64,000 nucleotides of DNA from Streptomyces sp. F63 (GCF_018070345.1 NZ_JAGPXX010000027.1:22843-86842), one strand, 5' to 3'; shown: positions 16,127 through 24,750, numbered from the stretch's first letter. Numbers and translations: made by a program. The notes: generated from the letters alone by a model not told the origin.

Positions 16127-18646
16127 ATGGTGACCTTCGCACAGGCGCAGGAGCGCGCCGAGGAGTGGATCAACGGCGACGTCCCCGCGTACCAGCACCG
16201 CGAGGTGAAGGTGCGCGAGTTCGACCTGGGCTTCGTGGTCTGGGCCGAGGACCGCGAGGACGGGCCCACCTCGGACGGCGGCCGCTCCCGGCTCGTCATC
16301 GCCCGGGACAGCGGCGACACCACCCTGTGGCCCGCCCTCCCGGTCGGCGAGATCATCCGCCACTACGAGGAGCGGTACGGAGCGGTCCCCCAGGACACCG
16401 GCACCGCCCCGGCCGAACAGCCGCAGCGGGTCGATCTGGAGGCCACCTCCTTCCTGCTGACGCCGCCGCAGTGGCTGCAGGACGCCGCCGACCAGATCGG
16501 CATCCCGGACCGCAGGCGGGACGCAGCGGGGACCTCGGGCGCGGACGCGGGTGAGGGCACGGGGGCAGACGCGGGTGCGGGCACGGGTGCAGGCGCGGGT
16601 GTGCGCCCGGTCTCCGCCCCGGTCCCCGGCTCCCCCGCCGCCGGCCCGGGACCGGCCGCGGGCTCCGGCCCGGCCGGCACCGCGGGCCCGCACACCGGCG
16701 CGGGCACCGGCGTGGGCACCGGCGCAGGTGCCGCTCCCGGCCCGGGCACCGGCTCCGGCACGCCGTCCGGCGCCGCCCCCGCCACCCCGGTCAGCGGTGC
16801 GCCCGCCGGGGGCACCGCCTGGCCCGCGGCCGGCTCGGCGGGCGCCGCGGGCGTCACCGCTTCCGGAAACGACCACGGCCCCTCGGGCCGGGACGGCGCC
16901 TCCTCGGCAGCCCCGGAGGCCGTACCCGGCGTACCCGGCCCCGCCGCACCGCCCGGTGGCACCCCGTGGGCCGGCACCGACGTCACCGCAGGGCCCGACG
17001 ACGCCTCCGTCGACCTCCCCGCCACCGTCTTCGCGCCGCCCCTCGCGAGCACGGCCGACGAGGACGGCACCCGGCAGCCGGGGCAGCGGGCCGACGACCG
17101 GACGGAACTCATGTCCGGGGGAAGCCAGTTGCCGCGCACCACGGTCGCTCCGGCCGTCGGTGACCCGGCCGGCCCGGGCGGCACCGGCGGAGGCCCGTCG
17201 GACGGTGCGCCCCGCGCCCCGCAAGCCCCGCGGCCCCCCCGGCCCCAGAGCACGGGCACAGCGCCCCCGCCGCCCGGCCCCCCGAGTGCCCCGGGCACGC
17301 CCAGCACCCCCGGAGCTCCCCCGCCGTTCCCGGCGCCCGGCGCCCCGGGCGGCGACGCGCACCACGCCCCCACCATGCTCGCCGGACCGGACCCCGGCAC
17401 CCCCGGAGCACCCCAGCCCCCCGGACCGCCGGCCACGTCGGGAGCAGGCACCCCGCCACCCCCCGGACCACCCGGCGTCCCGGGCGGCGACCCGCACTAC
17501 CAGGCGACCATGCTCGCCGGGCCCAACCCCGGCACCCCCGCCGCCCCCGGAGCACCCCAGCCCCCCGGACCGCCCGGCATGCCGCCCGGTGCCCAGGCGC
17601 CCCCGCCCCCGCCGCCGCCCGCCCCGGGCGCGTACGGCTACCCGCAGGCCCCGGCCGGCCCGCCCATGGTCGGCCCCGGCTACATGGCTGTCCTCCGCTA
17701 CCGCGCCCAGGACGGTTCGGAGCAGCAGATCATCCGCCGCTCCGCTTACGGAACCCCGCACCCGGAGTGGCAGATCCTGCACGAACTGCGCGCACAGAAC
17801 GTCCCGCCGCAGCAGGTGCTGGAACTCCACACCGAACTGGAGTCCTGCGATCTGCCCGGCGGTTACTGCGCCCGGATGGTCCGCGAGACCTTCCCGCAGG
17901 TGCGCGTCAGCCACACCGCCCCCTACGGCCGTGACCACGCCACACGCCGGCAGGGCGTGCGGCATCTGATCGAGCACCAGGGCGAGTTGCACCAGGTGGC
18001 CGACGGCCCGGCGCGCCCGGCGCCCAACCGGGTCCCGCTGCCGCACCCCGGTCAGGTGCCGCCGATCCCGCCGGTGCCCGTCGAGGGCCTCGCGCACGAA
18101 CTGGCACAGTCCTTCGGCCCGCAGGGGCTGTTCCGGTTCGACCAGCACGCGGTGTCCCGGCAGGGCGTGCCCGATGTCGTCGCGCAGACCCTGGTGTGGG
18201 CCGGACTGCCCGTGGACTTCGGCCCGTTCTTCTGGGCCCAGGCCCAGCCCGGCCGCCCCGTGCCGACCCTGGCCGAACTGGCGGCCGAACGCGGCGTGCA
18301 GCCCGCCCCGGACGCCGGCTCGTACCTCGTCATGGGCAGCGACTTCGGCCGCCAGCTGTGCGTGCAGTACGGCACGGCCAACATCGTGGCCGTCCCCGTG
18401 GAGGCCGGGCCGGGCGGGCAGCCGGTGCCCCCGCAGTTCGTCAACACCGGACTGCCCGAGTTCGTCCGCTGCATGGCCATGCTCGGCCGCATGTGGCGGC
18501 TGCGGTACGGGCTGACACCCGAACAGGCGGGCCGCTGGACCGTCGACTTCCAGGCCCAGTTGGTCGCCCTCGACCCCGCCTGCCTGTCCTCACCCGAGAG
18601 CTGGTGGTCCGTCATTCTCGAACAGATGTGGGACGGACTGCTCTGA
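16127..18646 (+). CDS. Imm35-like / proline-rich linker / XOO_2897-type deaminase / SUKH-4 fusion
   Basis: An 839-aa multidomain protein starting at ATG 16127 with GGAGGGG 9 nt upstream. Residues 1-85 (GFVVWAEDRE ... LVIARDSGDTTLW ... IIRHYEERYG) resemble a YrhB/Imm35-like module. About 390 residues of Pro/Gly/Ala-rich linker follow. The deaminase domain has H545-P-E547 (HxE) and ELESC574...GGYC581, fitting XOO_2897-type nucleic-acid deaminases. The C-terminus (about 640-839) is a SUKH-4 domain with VDFGPFFWAQ, YLVMGSDFGRQLCV and VNTGLPEFVRCMAMLG. Toxin-like enzyme and immunity domain are again in cis. No signal peptide or TM is present. It is translated right after the WHH-SUKH gene. Confidence 0.78.
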   Translation: MVTFAQAQERAEEWINGDVPAYQHREVKVREFDLGFVVWAEDREDGPTSDGGRSRLVIARDSGDTTLWPALPVGEIIRHYEERYGAVPQDTGTAPAEQPQRVDLEATSFLLTPPQWLQDAADQIGIPDRRRDAAGTSGADAGEGTGADAGAGTGAGAGVRPVSAPVPGSPAAGPGPAAGSGPAGTAGPHTGAGTGVGTGAGAAPGPGTGSGTPSGAAPATPVSGAPAGGTAWPAAGSAGAAGVTASGNDHGPSGRDGASSAAPEAVPGVPGPAAPPGGTPWAGTDVTAGPDDASVDLPATVFAPPLASTADEDGTRQPGQRADDRTELMSGGSQLPRTTVAPAVGDPAGPGGTGGGPSDGAPRAPQAPRPPRPQSTGTAPPPPGPPSAPGTPSTPGAPPPFPAPGAPGGDAHHAPTMLAGPDPGTPGAPQPPGPPATSGAGTPPPPGPPGVPGGDPHYQATMLAGPNPGTPAAPGAPQPPGPPGMPPGAQAPPPPPPPAPGAYGYPQAPAGPPMVGPGYMAVLRYRAQDGSEQQIIRRSAYGTPHPEWQILHELRAQNVPPQQVLELHTELESCDLPGGYCARMVRETFPQVRVSHTAPYGRDHATRRQGVRHLIEHQGELHQVADGPARPAPNRVPLPHPGQVPPIPPVPVEGLAHELAQSFGPQGLFRFDQHAVSRQGVPDVVAQTLVWAGLPVDFGPFFWAQAQPGRPVPTLAELAAERGVQPAPDAGSYLVMGSDFGRQLCVQYGTANIVAVPVEAGPGGQPVPPQFVNTGLPEFVRCMAMLGRMWRLRYGLTPEQAGRWTVDFQAQLVALDPACLSSPESWWSVILEQMWDGLL
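16530..17690 (+). repeat. Proline/glycine-rich linker with duplicated TMLAGP motif
   Basis: About 390 codons of Gly-Thr-Gly-Ala runs, then Pro-rich sequence. The motif TMLAGPDPGTP / TMLAGPNPGTP occurs twice, each followed by GAPQPPGPP and preceded by a GGD-H-A or GGD-H-Y lead. Earlier related cores are DLPATVFAPP and TELMSGG. The reading frame is open throughout, so the linker is real protein. Confidence 0.75.
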
Positions 18647-18909
18647 CCCCGGCGGCCCACCGCCCTCCGCACCCCGGCACGCCGCCGGACGCCCGGACAA
18701 CTCCGGGGCGCCCGGCGGCGTTCCGCCGCCCGCGCCCGCCCGCACCCCTCACCGGCCGCCGGACCGCACGGACCCCGTTCCGGCTTCGCGGCGGATGCCG
18801 CATCCTTGAACAGGGACGGAAGGGCGGAGTGTCGCGTTATGAGCACCTGACCCGCATCGGAAAGATATGCGCCCGAGCGGATCTCACATTCGGGACGAAA
18901 GGGCTCAAA

Positions 18910-20115
18910 ATGAATGCGTCTGTGTCACCCCACGGGATCGCCACCGTACGCGGCCACCGGCGCGGTTACCGGCCCGAACAGGTCAACCGCGCCATCGCCG
19001 AACTCACCGGAACACGCGACGAAGCCCTCGACCGGGCCGCACAACTCGCCACCCGCGCCGAGGAGATCGACACCGAACTCACCCGGCTGCGCGAACACGC
19101 CGCACAACTCCCCCCGCAGACCTACGAGACCCTCGGCGCCCGCGCCCGCGAACTCCTCCTCACCGTCGAAGCCGAGGCCGCCGAACTCCGCGCCCGCGCC
19201 GAGACCACCGCCCAGACGATCCGCGAGGAAGCCGAGCAAACCGCCCGCGCCCTCCGCGACGCCGCCCGCGTCGACGCCACCGCGCTCCGCAAGGAAGCCG
19301 ACCACTGGGCCGAACAGGCCCTCGCCGCCGCCCGCGAAATCGCCGCCAAGACCCTCACCACCGCCCGCCGCGCCGCTCAGGAACAACGCTCCCAGGCAGC
19401 CGCCGCCCTGAAGGAAGCCCGCGAACGGGCCGCCCGCCTCCACGCCGAACAGGAACGCGAACTCGCCGCCCGCCAGGCCGACGCCGACCGGCAACTCTCC
19501 GCAGCCAAGGCCGCCACCGAGAAACACGTCACCGAACTGACGGAACGCGCCGAAACCGTCCTCTCCCGCGCCCGCGACACCCACGCCGACGCCGAGGACG
19601 CCGCCCGGCGCGAACGCGACGAGGCCGAAGCCCGCGCCGCCGAGATCATCGCCCAGGCCCACGCCCGCCGCGAACGCGTCGAACGCGAAACCGAACGCGC
19701 CCTGCGCGACCACGCCACCCGCCGCGACGCCCTGCGCGCACAGATGGAACACATCCGCACCAGCCTGGCCACCATCACCGGCCGCGGCACCCGCCGCGAC
19801 ACCGACCGCACCCAGAGCCCCACCACCGAACACCCCCGGGGCCGGACCGGCACCCCGGCCACCGAACACCCCCAGGCCCGCACCGCAACCCCCGCCCGGG
19901 AACGCACCGCGGAGAACACCGCACAACAGACCGGGCACAGCACCGCCGAACGCGACCGGGACCACACCCCGTCCCGCGACAGCCGCCCCCGCACGCCGAA
20001 CCGCGAAACCGGCCCCGACGCCCGCCCCGACAGCGGATCCGTCCCCGCACCTGCCCCCGCCCCCGCCCCCGCCCCCGGCACCGGCACCGGCACCGGCACC
20101 GGGAAGTCAACCTGA
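18910..20115 (+). CDS. DivIVA/Scy-like coiled-coil protein
   Basis: A 401-aa protein likely to act as a cytoskeletal or scaffold element. The N-terminus HRRGYRPEQVNRAIAELTG resembles the membrane-targeting DivIVA-type head found in Streptomyces Scy/FilP-like and 'cellulose-binding' proteins. Residues about 30-285 are almost continuous coiled coil (AELRARAETTAQTIREEAEQ-like heptads). The last 110 residues are Thr/Pro/Arg-rich and end in PAPAPAPAPAPGTGTGTGTG. ATG 18910 is preferred; an in-frame GTG at 18829 with GGAAGGGCGGA before it is an alternative. It follows the toxin/SUKH genes in the same direction after 263 bp, so a functional link is possible but not shown. Partner and cellular position are unknown. 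Confidence 0.75.
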   Translation: MNASVSPHGIATVRGHRRGYRPEQVNRAIAELTGTRDEALDRAAQLATRAEEIDTELTRLREHAAQLPPQTYETLGARARELLLTVEAEAAELRARAETTAQTIREEAEQTARALRDAARVDATALRKEADHWAEQALAAAREIAAKTLTTARRAAQEQRSQAAAALKEARERAARLHAEQERELAARQADADRQLSAAKAATEKHVTELTERAETVLSRARDTHADAEDAARRERDEAEARAAEIIAQAHARRERVERETERALRDHATRRDALRAQMEHIRTSLATITGRGTRRDTDRTQSPTTEHPRGRTGTPATEHPQARTATPARERTAENTAQQTGHSTAERDRDHTPSRDSRPRTPNRETGPDARPDSGSVPAPAPAPAPAPGTGTGTGTGKST

Positions 20116-20343
20116 GCCGAACCGCCCCCCAAGCACCGGAACCGAGCAGGTACCCCGCCGGCCGCCGGACCGGAACCCGCCCCTGCGCCCCCGCCCTGTG
20201 CCGCTGCCCACCCCCGGCCCCGCCGTTCCGGACACCAGCCCCGCGGAACACGTCTCCCCGCCGGCCCTCGCGGAAACGCGGACCCCACCGCAGGACCGCC
20301 CGAACAGACCGGCCCCGGCAGCCGGAACCGCCCCGGCCGGCTC

Positions 20344-21927
20344 TCAGCCGCTCCGGTCCGGAAGCACCGCCGACACCCGGAACCCCCCCGCCTCCGTCGG
20401 GCCGAACACGAAACCGCCCCCCAGCGCCGTCACCCGCTCCCGCATCCCCACCAGCCCATTGCCCCCACTGGGCAACCGCACGTCCGAGCCGCCCTCCGCC
20501 GCCGGACCGTTCTCCACCAGCACCGCCACCTCGGACTCCCGGTGCGCCAACCGCACCCGGATCTCCGCCCCCGCGGCGTGCTTGTGCACATTGGTCAGCG
20601 CCTCCTGCACCACCCGGTACGCCGTCCGCTCCACCCGCGGATCACGCTCCCGGACGGCCTTCCCCTCCACCGAGAACTCCACCGCCATCCCGGCCGCCCG
20701 GGACTCCCCCACCAGAACCTCCAGATCACCCAGCCCCGGCCCCTCGGCCGGCTCCCCCGCCACCGACGGCCGCGGCACCGACCCGACCGCCACAGCCGCC
20801 CCCGGCCCGGCCCCCCGCGCCTCCACGGACGCCACGGACCCGGCCGCCACGGGCACCCGCCCCGCGCCCCCGGCCCGCCCGGCACTTCCGGCGTCCCCGC
20901 CGACTCCACCGCCTCCGTCACCCTCCGGAGCGGCGACCATCCGCCCCGCATCCGGACCGGACGCCCCGTCGGACGAACCCGCGCCGGAACCCCCGCCCCC
21001 ACCCGGCCCCGCACCATCCGACCCCGCGCCATCCGAACCCGCACCACCCGGCCGCACGCCCGGAGCCTCATCCGGACCCTGCGCCGACGCCGGACCCGAC
21101 CGCAGTACCCCCAGCATCTCCCGCAGCTCCGTCAGCGCCTGCCGCCCCAGATCGCCCACCAGACCGGCATTCCGCACCGCCCGCTCCGGATCCTTCACCG
21201 CCACCGCCTGCAGAGCCGCCGCGTGCACCACCATCAGACTCACCCGGTGCGCCACCACGTCGTGCATCTCCCGCGCGATCCGCCGGCGCTCCTCGTCCCG
21301 CGCCCACTCCGCACGCTCCTCCGCCCGCTCCGCCAGCAGCGACAGCTCCCGCTCCAGACCGTCCGCCCGCTCCCGCAGACTCTCCACCAGCCGCCGCCGC
21401 GCCCCCACGTACAGCCCCAGGAACACCGGCGGCGCCGTCAACCCCAGCGACATCAGCACCGGCGCCAGCACCACCAGCCAGTCCGGCGCCACATAGTCCT
21501 CACGGCTCAGATCCCGCTGGAACTGGATGAACGTCACCAGCAGCGTCCCGGCCATCGACATCCCCGCCAGCACGGCCGTGATCCGCCGCGGCACCTCCGA
21601 GGCCGCCAGCGTGTACAGGCCCACCAGCCCCAGCAGCAGCCCCATCTCCGCCGGCGACACCGCCACCGCCACCAGCACCACCGCGATCGGCCAGCGCCGC
21701 CGCACCAGCAGCACCGACCCCGCCACCACCCCCAGCAGCACCCCCAGCGCCACCGGAATCCGCGCCTCCCCGGCGAACGCGTACCCCTCCGCCGCGCACT
21801 CCGCGACCGATACCACCGTCAGCGCGACGTCCAGCGCCATCCCGCGCCGCCGCTCCCACCACCACGGCCCCGCGGACGCGCCCCGCACGCCGGGTTCCGC
21901 GGCTCCTACTACCCCCGATGTGGTCAT
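20344..21927 (-). CDS. Sensor histidine kinase (NarL/DesK-type, HisKA_3), orphan
   Basis: A 527-aa membrane kinase. ATG 21927 (MTTSGVVGAAEP) is 7 nt after a TAGGGT hexamer, so it may be leaderless; a longer frame from 21996 lacks support. Several N-terminal TM segments occupy about residues 30-175, then a short coiled coil. The HisKA_3 box ERRRIAREMHDVVAHRVS has His222. The HATPase domain begins at YRVVQEALTNVHKHAAGA (about 437) and ends with GGNGLVGMRERVTALGGGF. Between them lies an unusual Gly/Ser/Ala-rich insert of about 120 residues (279-398). No response-regulator gene is adjacent, so its partner is elsewhere. The stimulus is unknown. Confidence 0.92.
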   Translation of the reverse strand: MTTSGVVGAAEPGVRGASAGPWWWERRRGMALDVALTVVSVAECAAEGYAFAGEARIPVALGVLLGVVAGSVLLVRRRWPIAVVLVAVAVSPAEMGLLLGLVGLYTLAASEVPRRITAVLAGMSMAGTLLVTFIQFQRDLSREDYVAPDWLVVLAPVLMSLGLTAPPVFLGLYVGARRRLVESLRERADGLERELSLLAERAEERAEWARDEERRRIAREMHDVVAHRVSLMVVHAAALQAVAVKDPERAVRNAGLVGDLGRQALTELREMLGVLRSGPASAQGPDEAPGVRPGGAGSDGAGSDGAGPGGGGGSGAGSSDGASGPDAGRMVAAPEGDGGGGVGGDAGSAGRAGGAGRVPVAAGSVASVEARGAGPGAAVAVGSVPRPSVAGEPAEGPGLGDLEVLVGESRAAGMAVEFSVEGKAVRERDPRVERTAYRVVQEALTNVHKHAAGAEIRVRLAHRESEVAVLVENGPAAEGGSDVRLPSGGNGLVGMRERVTALGGGFVFGPTEAGGFRVSAVLPDRSG

Positions 21928-22081
21928 AACGTCCACCCTAAGGCCGTACCCCCGGGATCCCGGGGCGGGGCATCCACACAATCCGGACTCGAACACGGTC
22001 GATTTCCCCGACTTCCACCCGAACTATTGAATCGCCCGGATTTCCGCCCAGCCGCACACACGAACGGCCGACCCTGATCCC

Positions 22082-22975
22082 ATGACCGACGTACGACGCC
22101 GCGACGGCGATGGCACCGGCGGGCTCCGGGACGGCTCCGCCACCTTCGAGGAACTGCGGGAACAGGCCGTCGCACTGCGCAGAGAAGGACTGAGCCGCAG
22201 GCAGATCCGCGACCGGCTGAAGGTGCACAACAACAACCTGCTCAACCGCCTGCTCGACGGCGAGCCCCCACTGGAGTGGACGAAACGCCCCAACGCCAAG
22301 GACGACTTGCGGGCGGCGGCCCGCGAGATGCGCGCGCGAGGGATGACCTACGACGAGATCCAGCTCGAACTGGGCTGCCCAAAGAGCTCGATCTCGCTCT
22401 GGGTACGCGACCTGCCGAAGCCGGAACGGCCTCCCAGGACCCCGGTCGAGGCATCCGCAGCCGCGAAGAAGAGCCGAGAGGCCGCACTGCACCAGCGGAA
22501 CTTCGAGCGTTGGCAGACGAAGCTCTCGGCCGCGAACGAGATCGGAAACCTGTCCCGACGAGAGCTCTTCCTGGTCGGCGTCGGCCTCTACTGGGCCGAG
22601 GGCGCGAAGGACAAGCCGTACGACCGGCGCGAGAAGATCGTCTTCGTCAACAGCGATCCGGACATGGTTTCCACATTCCTGGCCTGGCTGGATCTCCTCG
22701 GTGTAACGCCCGGGCGACGGCGCTACACCGTCAACATCCACGAGTCGGCCGACGTCGGCCGCGCCGAGCACTTCTGGCTGGAGCGAACGGGCGCCACTCC
22801 GGACCAGTTCGGCAAGACGGCCCTGAAGAAGCACAGCCCGAAGACCACCCGGAGGAACACCGGCGCCGATTACCACGGCTGCCTCGCCATCCGCGTGAAC
22901 GACAGCGCGGACCTATACCGTCGCGTCGAAGGCTGGTGGTACGGCATAGTGGTAGCGGCCGGACGGACAGCCTAG
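22082..22975 (+). CDS. HTH protein with LAGLIDADG-like C-terminal domain, beside tRNA-Gln
   Basis: A 297-aa protein. The N-terminal third has two helix-turn-helix-like segments: REGLSRRQIRDRLKVHNNN and ARGMTYDEIQLELGCPKSS. The second ends in SISLWVRDL, like resolvase/recombinase-type HTH units. The C-terminal part has ELFLVGVGLYWAEGAKD and VFVNSDPDMVSTFLAWLDLLG, then VNIHESADVGRAEHFW. This succession recalls a LAGLIDADG-fold domain; that assignment is inference. The gene ends 29 bp before tRNA-Gln on the same strand. There is no Shine-Dalgarno sequence, and GACCCT lies 6 nt before the ATG, suggesting a leaderless start. A DNA-binding or nuclease role is possible but unproven. Confidence 0.65.
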   Translation: MTDVRRRDGDGTGGLRDGSATFEELREQAVALRREGLSRRQIRDRLKVHNNNLLNRLLDGEPPLEWTKRPNAKDDLRAAAREMRARGMTYDEIQLELGCPKSSISLWVRDLPKPERPPRTPVEASAAAKKSREAALHQRNFERWQTKLSAANEIGNLSRRELFLVGVGLYWAEGAKDKPYDRREKIVFVNSDPDMVSTFLAWLDLLGVTPGRRRYTVNIHESADVGRAEHFWLERTGATPDQFGKTALKKHSPKTTRRNTGADYHGCLAIRVNDSADLYRRVEGWWYGIVVAAGRTA

Positions 22976-23004
22976 CCAAATGTCCGAATTGGCCGCATGC
23001 GCTA

Positions 23005-23076
23005 TCCGCTGTGGTGTAATAGGTAGCACTGCTGGTTTTGGTCCAGTATGTCCGGGTTCGAGTCCTGGCAGCGGAG
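23005..23076 (+). tRNA. tRNA-Gln (anticodon TTG)
   Basis: A 72-nt cloverleaf. Acceptor arms TCCGCTG (23005-23011) and CAGCGGA (23069-23075) pair perfectly, with discriminator G. The anticodon stem GCTGG/CCAGT encloses loop TTTTGGT, giving anticodon TTG (reads CAA, Gln). The T arm has the GGTTCGAGTCC core. CCA is not encoded. It sits between the HTH/LAGLIDADG-like gene and glmU. Confidence 0.96.
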
Positions 23077-23092
23077 CTGAGCGCAAGCCCTC

Positions 23093-23122
23093 ACGGGCCC
23101 CGGCCGCAAGGTCGGGGCCCGT
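23093..23122 (+). terminator. Hairpin downstream of tRNA-Gln
   Basis: ACGGGCCCCGGCC / GGTCGGGGCCCGT forms a 13-bp stem with one G-U pair and a GCAA tetraloop. It lies 16 nt past the tRNA and before glmU, so it probably terminates tRNA transcription. A hexamer TATCCT at 23150-23155 could start glmU transcription afterwards. Confidence 0.75.
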
Positions 23123-23191
23123 GCGCGTTCCGGGCGGAAAACGCCCCGGTATCCTGCGGGTGTCCACCATCCGAAGCCGAAGGGCACACCC

Positions 23192-24655
23192 GTGAGCGCC
23201 AATCGCCCGGCAGCCGTCGTCGTCCTCGCCGCGGGTGAGGGCACCCGTATGAAGTCGGCCACTCCCAAGGTCCTGCACAGCATCTGCGGCCGCTCCCTCG
23301 TCGGGCACGTCGTCGCCGCCTCCCGCGAACTCGGGCCCGAGCAGCTCGTCGTGGTCGTCGGCCACGCCCGTGAGCAGGTCACCGCGCATCTCGCGGAGAT
23401 CGACCCGGCCGCGACGACCGCCGTGCAGCACGAGCAGAACGGCACCGGGCACGCCGTGCGGATGGGGCTGGAGTCCCTGGCCGCGGCGGGCCGCGCCGCC
23501 GAGGGCACCGTGGTGGTCGTCTGCGGTGACACCCCGCTGCTGACCGGGGCCACGCTGCGGAGCCTCGCCGGCACCCACGCCGCCGACGGCAACGCCGTGA
23601 CCGTGCTCACCGCGGAGGTGCCGGACTCCACCGGCTACGGCCGGATCGTGCGCGACCCGGCGGACGGCGCGGTCACCGCGATCGTGGAGCACAAGGACGC
23701 CACGGACGAGCAGCGCGCGATCACCGAGATCAACTCGGGGGTCTTCGCGTTCGACGGCCGGCTGCTGGCGGACGCGCTGGGCAAGCTCCGCACGGACAAC
23801 AGCCAGGGTGAGGAGTACCTCACCGATGTCCTGGGGATTCTCCGCGAGGCCGGGCACCGGGTGGGCGCGGCCGTGGCGGCCGACCACCGGGAGATCCTGG
23901 GGATCAACAACCGGGTGCAGCTGGCGCAGGCGCGGCGGCTGCTGAACGACCGGCTGCTGGAGGCGGCGATGCTCGCCGGGGTGACGGTGGTCGATCCGGC
24001 GACGACATGGCTGGACGCCACGGTGGAGTTCGAGCCGGACGCGGTGGTCCACCCGGGGACGCAGTTGCACGGTGCGACGCGGCTGGCGGCGGGCGCGGAG
24101 GTGGGTCCGGACTGCACGCTGACGGACACCTCGGTGGGTGCGGGCGCCCGGGTGGTGCGGACGGTCGCGGACGGGGCGGAGATCGGCCCGGAGGTGTCGG
24201 TGGGCCCGTACGCGTATCTGCGGCCGGGGACGCGGCTGGCGCGGCGGGCGAAGGCGGGCACGTTCGTCGAGATGAAGAACTCGCGGATCGGCGAGGGCTC
24301 GAAGGTGCCGCATCTGTCGTATGTGGGTGATGCGACGATCGGTGAGTTCACCAATATCGGGGCGGCCAGCGTCTTCGTGAACTACGACGGTGAGAGCAAG
24401 CACCGCACGACGGTCGGCTCACATTGCAAGACGGGTTCGGACAACATGTTTGTGGCTCCTGTCACCATCGGGGACGGGGCGTACACGGCCGCGGGGTCGG
24501 TCATCACCCGTGATGTGCCACCGGGTTCGCTGGCCGTGGCGCGGGGCCAGCAGCGGAATATCGAGGGCTGGGTGGCGCGGAAGCGTCCCGGGAGCGCTGC
24601 CGCGCAGGCGGCTTCCGCAGCTCAGGAGGAGGGTGACGGGGCCAGGCCCTCGTGA
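23192..24655 (+). CDS. glmU: Bifunctional UDP-GlcNAc pyrophosphorylase / GlcN-1-P acetyltransferase GlmU
   Basis: Makes UDP-N-acetylglucosamine, the precursor for peptidoglycan and other glycans, from glucosamine-1-phosphate, acetyl-CoA and UTP. It is 487 aa from GTG 23192 (MSANRPAAVVVLAAGEGTRM), with GAAGGG upstream. The N-terminal uridyltransferase has the LAAGEGTRMKS nucleotide loop, QHEQNGTGHAV and VVCGDTPLL. The C-terminal left-handed beta helix starts around residue 265 and shows hexapeptide repeats (VGPYAYLRPGTRL, EMKNSRIGEGSKVPHLSYVG, NYDGESKHRTTVG). Length is slightly over the usual 450-480 because of an Ala/Glu-rich tail. It is followed by prs on the same strand (95-bp gap). Confidence 0.98.
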   Translation: MSANRPAAVVVLAAGEGTRMKSATPKVLHSICGRSLVGHVVAASRELGPEQLVVVVGHAREQVTAHLAEIDPAATTAVQHEQNGTGHAVRMGLESLAAAGRAAEGTVVVVCGDTPLLTGATLRSLAGTHAADGNAVTVLTAEVPDSTGYGRIVRDPADGAVTAIVEHKDATDEQRAITEINSGVFAFDGRLLADALGKLRTDNSQGEEYLTDVLGILREAGHRVGAAVAADHREILGINNRVQLAQARRLLNDRLLEAAMLAGVTVVDPATTWLDATVEFEPDAVVHPGTQLHGATRLAAGAEVGPDCTLTDTSVGAGARVVRTVADGAEIGPEVSVGPYAYLRPGTRLARRAKAGTFVEMKNSRIGEGSKVPHLSYVGDATIGEFTNIGAASVFVNYDGESKHRTTVGSHCKTGSDNMFVAPVTIGDGAYTAAGSVITRDVPPGSLAVARGQQRNIEGWVARKRPGSAAAQAASAAQEEGDGARPS

Positions 24656-24750
24656 CCGGGTGCGCCGCGCTGGGCGTACCGTGAGAACTGCACCCAAAGT
24701 GCGCCCCCCGTTCCCCCAGAGTTTTATGTCGCTGCCAAGGAGACTGTGCT

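Noticed and set aside
18829..18909. Upstream GTG start for the DivIVA-like protein
   Set aside because: It has a ribosome-site-like GGAAGGGCGGA but adds 27 residues before the DivIVA-like head; kept only as an alternative.
20344..21996. Longer kinase start at 21996
   Set aside because: The extra 23 residues are Cys/Pro-rich and no ribosome site precedes them. ATG 21927 has a TAGGGT box and SD-like bases.
22976..23130. Integrated element att site at tRNA-Gln
   Set aside because: No repeat of the tRNA 3' end and no integrase gene were seen in the window, so only the adjacency is reported.
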